From assembly GCA_030639955.1 (NCBI GenBank), contig DAOWKH010000009.1, positions 1 through 13,355 of the forward strand: a stretch of 13,355 bases of DNA. The letters run 5' to 3'. Below are positions 11,496 through 13,355 of this stretch, in pieces (positions within the stretch are counted from its first letter, which is position 1; every line of letters starts with the position of its first letter). The notes under the pieces were generated by a model. That model did no database searches and was not told the DNA's origin. It worked only from the letters and a program-made list of their open reading frames with translations. The translations under genes were made by a program, and so were the position numbers. The stretch is from Candidatus Omnitrophota bacterium (GTDB lineage: Bacteria; Omnitrophota; 4484-213).

Positions 11496-12941
11496 TCCCA
11501 AATATTAATAGATCTTGTTCCCGAAGAAAAGAGAATTGCCTTAATTGAAGATTCCAAACTCCAGGAGTTTTATATTGAGAGGAGCCGGGAGGAAAGTATC
11601 CTCGGAAATATTTACAAAGGGAAGGTTAAGTCAATAGTAGAGGGGATTGAAGCCGCTTTTATAAACTTAGGACTGGAAAAAGAGGGATTTTTATATACCT
11701 CTTCACGCTCTTCGGATAGCGATTACTTTGATGAACTAAGCGGAGATGTCGGCAGCTTTTTTGAAAGTAGCGATAAATCGATTCCCTTAAAAAATGATCA
11801 AGAAATCTTAGTGCAGGTAGTTAAACAACCCATAGGAAGGAAGGGCCCTCGTCTTACTACCCGCCTCGCCTTAGCCGGAAGATATTTAATCCTGATGCCT
11901 CTTTGCTCTTCTCTTTCAGCGCGAGGAGTTTCAAGAGGAGTTTCCCGCAAGATTAGAGATTTAGCCGAAAGGGAGAGGATAAAAAAAATTATTAATGAGC
12001 TCAGGATTCCTAAAGGGATGAGTATTATTGCCCGCACTGCTGCCGAAGGCAAAAGTAAAAGGGAGTTTTTTGGCGACCTGTCTTATTTAATGAATTTATG
12101 GCGCTATCTGCGCCGAAATATACTTAGAAAAAACGCCCCTTGTTTATTGTATGAAGAGTTAGATTTGGTTTTGAAAGTAATCAGAGATTGCAGCGAGGAT
12201 GTTGAAGAGATAATAGTTAATGATGAAGAGGAATGCAAGAGGATTCTTGGTTTTAGCCGGCGTCATCTCCCTTCGTTGACTTCTAAAATCAGGTATATCA
12301 AAGGTTCTTTATTCGAAAAATATGAGAAGGATATCGAAAAAATTTTCTATCGCCAGATTCACTTGAAAGGCGGTAGCTCTATCGTTATTGAACAAACAGA
12401 AGCATTGGTTTCTATTGACGTGAACAGCGGAAGATTCAAGGGGAAGAATATGGAAGAAACCAGTGTGCGCACTAATTACGAGGCCTGCAAAGAGATTACC
12501 CGCCAGCTTAGATTGAGAAATATCGGCGGAATAGTAATTATTGATTTTATTGATATGAGGTTGGCAGAGAACAGAAAGAAAATCCTATCTGCTTTAGATA
12601 AATTTTTATCTAAAGACCGCGCAAAGATTAAGGTTCTTCCCTTTTCTGAAATTGGAGTAGTAGAACTTACCCGCGAAAGAAGGACGCCAAGTTTAGAGAA
12701 TTTGCTTTACCATGCCTGCTCTCATTGCCAGGGAAAAGGGCTGATAAAGACGCTGGATACAATGGTTATCGAGGCATTGACAAAGATAAGAAGGGATATC
12801 CAAAAAGGGGATGTAGAAATGAGTGTGCATCCCGGGGTCGCTTTGCATCTTTTGAACAAGAAAAAGTCGATGCTTCTTGATTTAGAAAATAAATTTGGAC
12901 ATAAGATTATAGTAAATAAAATTCCAAATCCACAAATATAA
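11493..12941 (+). CDS. rng: Ribonuclease E/G family endoribonuclease
   Basis: This enzyme cuts single-stranded RNA in mRNA decay and rRNA/tRNA maturation. From the GTG at 11493 (482 residues) an S1 RNA-binding domain spans about 32-125 (SILGNIYKGKVKSIVEGIEAAFINLG). It is followed by the RNase H-like and 5'-sensor regions (GMSIIARTAAEG at 175-186). The catalytic core has the Mg-binding aspartates D309 in VSIDVNSGR and D354 in IIDFIDMRLAENR. A zinc-link C-S-H-C (409-412) is present. No long C-terminal degradosome scaffold exists, so it is RNase G-sized. I rejected the ATG at 11433, which would encode residues from the TTGGGATTT repeat; GTG 11493 has GGAGGAGG just upstream. Pairing with rplU is common in bacteria. 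The last residues (KIPNPQI) may also derive from intergenic repeat. Confidence 0.93.
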   Translation: MSQILIDLVPEEKRIALIEDSKLQEFYIERSREESILGNIYKGKVKSIVEGIEAAFINLGLEKEGFLYTSSRSSDSDYFDELSGDVGSFFESSDKSIPLKNDQEILVQVVKQPIGRKGPRLTTRLALAGRYLILMPLCSSLSARGVSRGVSRKIRDLAERERIKKIINELRIPKGMSIIARTAAEGKSKREFFGDLSYLMNLWRYLRRNILRKNAPCLLYEELDLVLKVIRDCSEDVEEIIVNDEEECKRILGFSRRHLPSLTSKIRYIKGSLFEKYEKDIEKIFYRQIHLKGGSSIVIEQTEALVSIDVNSGRFKGKNMEETSVRTNYEACKEITRQLRLRNIGGIVIIDFIDMRLAENRKKILSALDKFLSKDRAKIKVLPFSEIGVVELTRERRTPSLENLLYHACSHCQGKGLIKTLDTMVIEALTKIRRDIQKGDVEMSVHPGVALHLLNKKKSMLLDLENKFGHKIIVNKIPNPQI

Positions 12942-12953
12942 TTTTCAGTTTTC

Positions 12954-13044
12954 TCCGCCGAATTGGCGGATCCAATCAATTTTTCCATCCTCCGTAGCAG
13001 GCTACTGCGGAGGACGGGCATTTAATCAATTTTCAATTAATGCC
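12954..13044. repeat. hairpin cluster between the RNase gene and rplU
   Basis: Three inverted repeats lie in a row: TCCGCC-GAATT-GGCGGA (12954-12970); a 25-nt imperfect palindrome from CCTCCG to CGGAGG (12989-13013) with one mismatch; and GGCATT ... AATGCC (13017-13044) around an AT-rich centre. None is followed by a clear T-run, so terminator function is uncertain. Confidence 0.6.
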
Positions 13045-13116
13045 AGCAATATCAGATAAATTGAAAATTAAAGAATTGTAAATTAAATGGTAATTGATAA
13101 TTGGTAATTGAAAATT
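13028..13116. repeat. AT-rich AATTG repeat region with long-range pairing
   Basis: The stretch repeats AATTG/TAATTG motifs. AATTTTCAATTA (13028-13039) is a perfect complement of TAATTGAAAATT (13105-13116), and AATTGAAAATT also occurs at 13059-13069. In layout it parallels the region before the RNase gene: inverted low-complexity arms followed by TTCCGACGA. Confidence 0.6.
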
Positions 13117-13182
13117 CCGACGACTGAACGCTTGTCCGCCGAAGCCCACAGGGCGAAGGCGGGAAGTGAAGGAGGAGGCGTG
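13115..13182 (+). promoter_or_regulatory. repeat-derived rplU leader with hairpin and ribosome-binding site
   Basis: TTCCGACGA (13115-13123) is followed by a hairpin: CGCTT/AAGTG (13129-13133 and 13164-13168), CCGCC/GGCGG (13136-13140 and 13158-13162), a symmetric GAA/GAA internal loop and GCCC/GGGC closed by ACA. GGAGGAGG (13171-13178) follows directly, then the start. The hairpin ends 2-3 nt before the ribosome-binding site, so it could influence initiation. An L21 autoregulatory leader is possible, but resemblance to 11461-11495 favours a repeat origin. Confidence 0.55.
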
Positions 13183-13355
13183 ATGTATGCAATAATTAGA
13201 ACCGGAGGAAAGCAATATAAAATAAAAGAAGGTGATATTTTAGAGGTAGAGAGGATTGCCGGGCAGGAGAATAAAGAAGTTATTTTAGATGAGGTTTTAT
13301 TGGTTAATAACGACAAGGATGTTATCGTTGGCCAGCCCCTAATAAAAGGGGCAAA
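13183..13355 (+). CDS. rplU: 50S ribosomal protein L21, 5' part
   Basis: The frame begins MYAIIRTGGKQYKIKEGD, the standard L21 N-terminus (A-I-I-x-T-G-G-K-Q-Y), and continues through DEVLLVNNDKDVIVGQP, matching the next conserved block. It runs off the window after 57 codons, about half of the usual roughly 100 residues. L21 is a 23S rRNA-binding protein of the large subunit. The ATG at 13183 follows GGAGGAGG by 4 nt; a GTG directly before it (13180) is in frame and could also serve. rpmA (L27) would be expected next, outside the window. Confidence 0.96.
   Translation, partial: MYAIIRTGGKQYKIKEGDILEVERIAGQENKEVILDEVLLVNNDKDVIVGQPLIKGA

Noticed and set aside
13061..13101. Promoter for rplU (TTGAAA with TAAATG, or GATAAT)
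   Set aside because: The -10 matches are poor and the region is a low-complexity AT repeat, so such hits are expected by chance.

Overview
The window is a bacterial chromosome segment from a diderm, moderately AT-rich organism; the secretin shows there is an outer membrane. The gene content and the many palindromic repeats would fit an uncultured lineage of the Omnitrophota type, but that placement is a low-confidence inference and no marker here settles it. Every gene is on the + strand.

Region 1 (1-4053) is a housekeeping and metabolic run: the 3' end of rsmD (16S rRNA methyltransferase), coaD (CoA synthesis), pta and ackA (acetyl-CoA to acetate with ATP formation), and a lone trpD-like anthranilate phosphoribosyltransferase. 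From coaD onward the genes overlap and are probably co-transcribed.

Region 2 (4054-11330) is a type IV pilus / type II secretion-like locus. It has two prepilins, each followed by an intrinsic terminator, then minor pseudopilins resembling PilV/GspI, PilW/GspJ and a PilX/GspK-like protein with a repetitive C-terminal half, then pilM, pilN, a pilO-pilP fusion and the secretin pilQ. From the PilW-like gene to pilQ the genes abut or overlap and form one transcription unit. PilM-PilN-PilO(P) would link the cytoplasmic side to the PilQ pore, with the minor pilins priming the fibre. No motor ATPase, platform protein or prepilin peptidase lies in the window.

Region 3 (11331-13355) holds RNase E/G followed by the start of rplU (L21), a common pairing. 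Both genes have long repeat-filled leaders that end in the same SD-bearing module.

The most unusual feature is a family of small palindromic elements. Five copies (385-442, 4158-4215, 5248-5305, 5810-5867, 7723-7783) share 12-nt outer arms, ACCCTGTTAAAT and ATTTAACAGGGT, that enclose two back-to-back hairpins. The hairpin sequences differ from copy to copy, but the three-way-junction fold is kept with no unpaired base between stems. Four copies are exactly 58 nt and one is 61 nt. In one orientation all five are open in one frame (P-V-K ... F-N-R-V), and the 61-nt copy lies in frame inside pilM. This resembles Rickettsia palindromic elements and REP elements in behaviour, though the sequence is not one I recognise. 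Other repeats sit at nearly every intergenic junction and often supply stop codons, ribosome-binding sites or start codons. No stretch above 300 nt lacks a gene; the largest gaps are 12942-13182 and 4054-4286.
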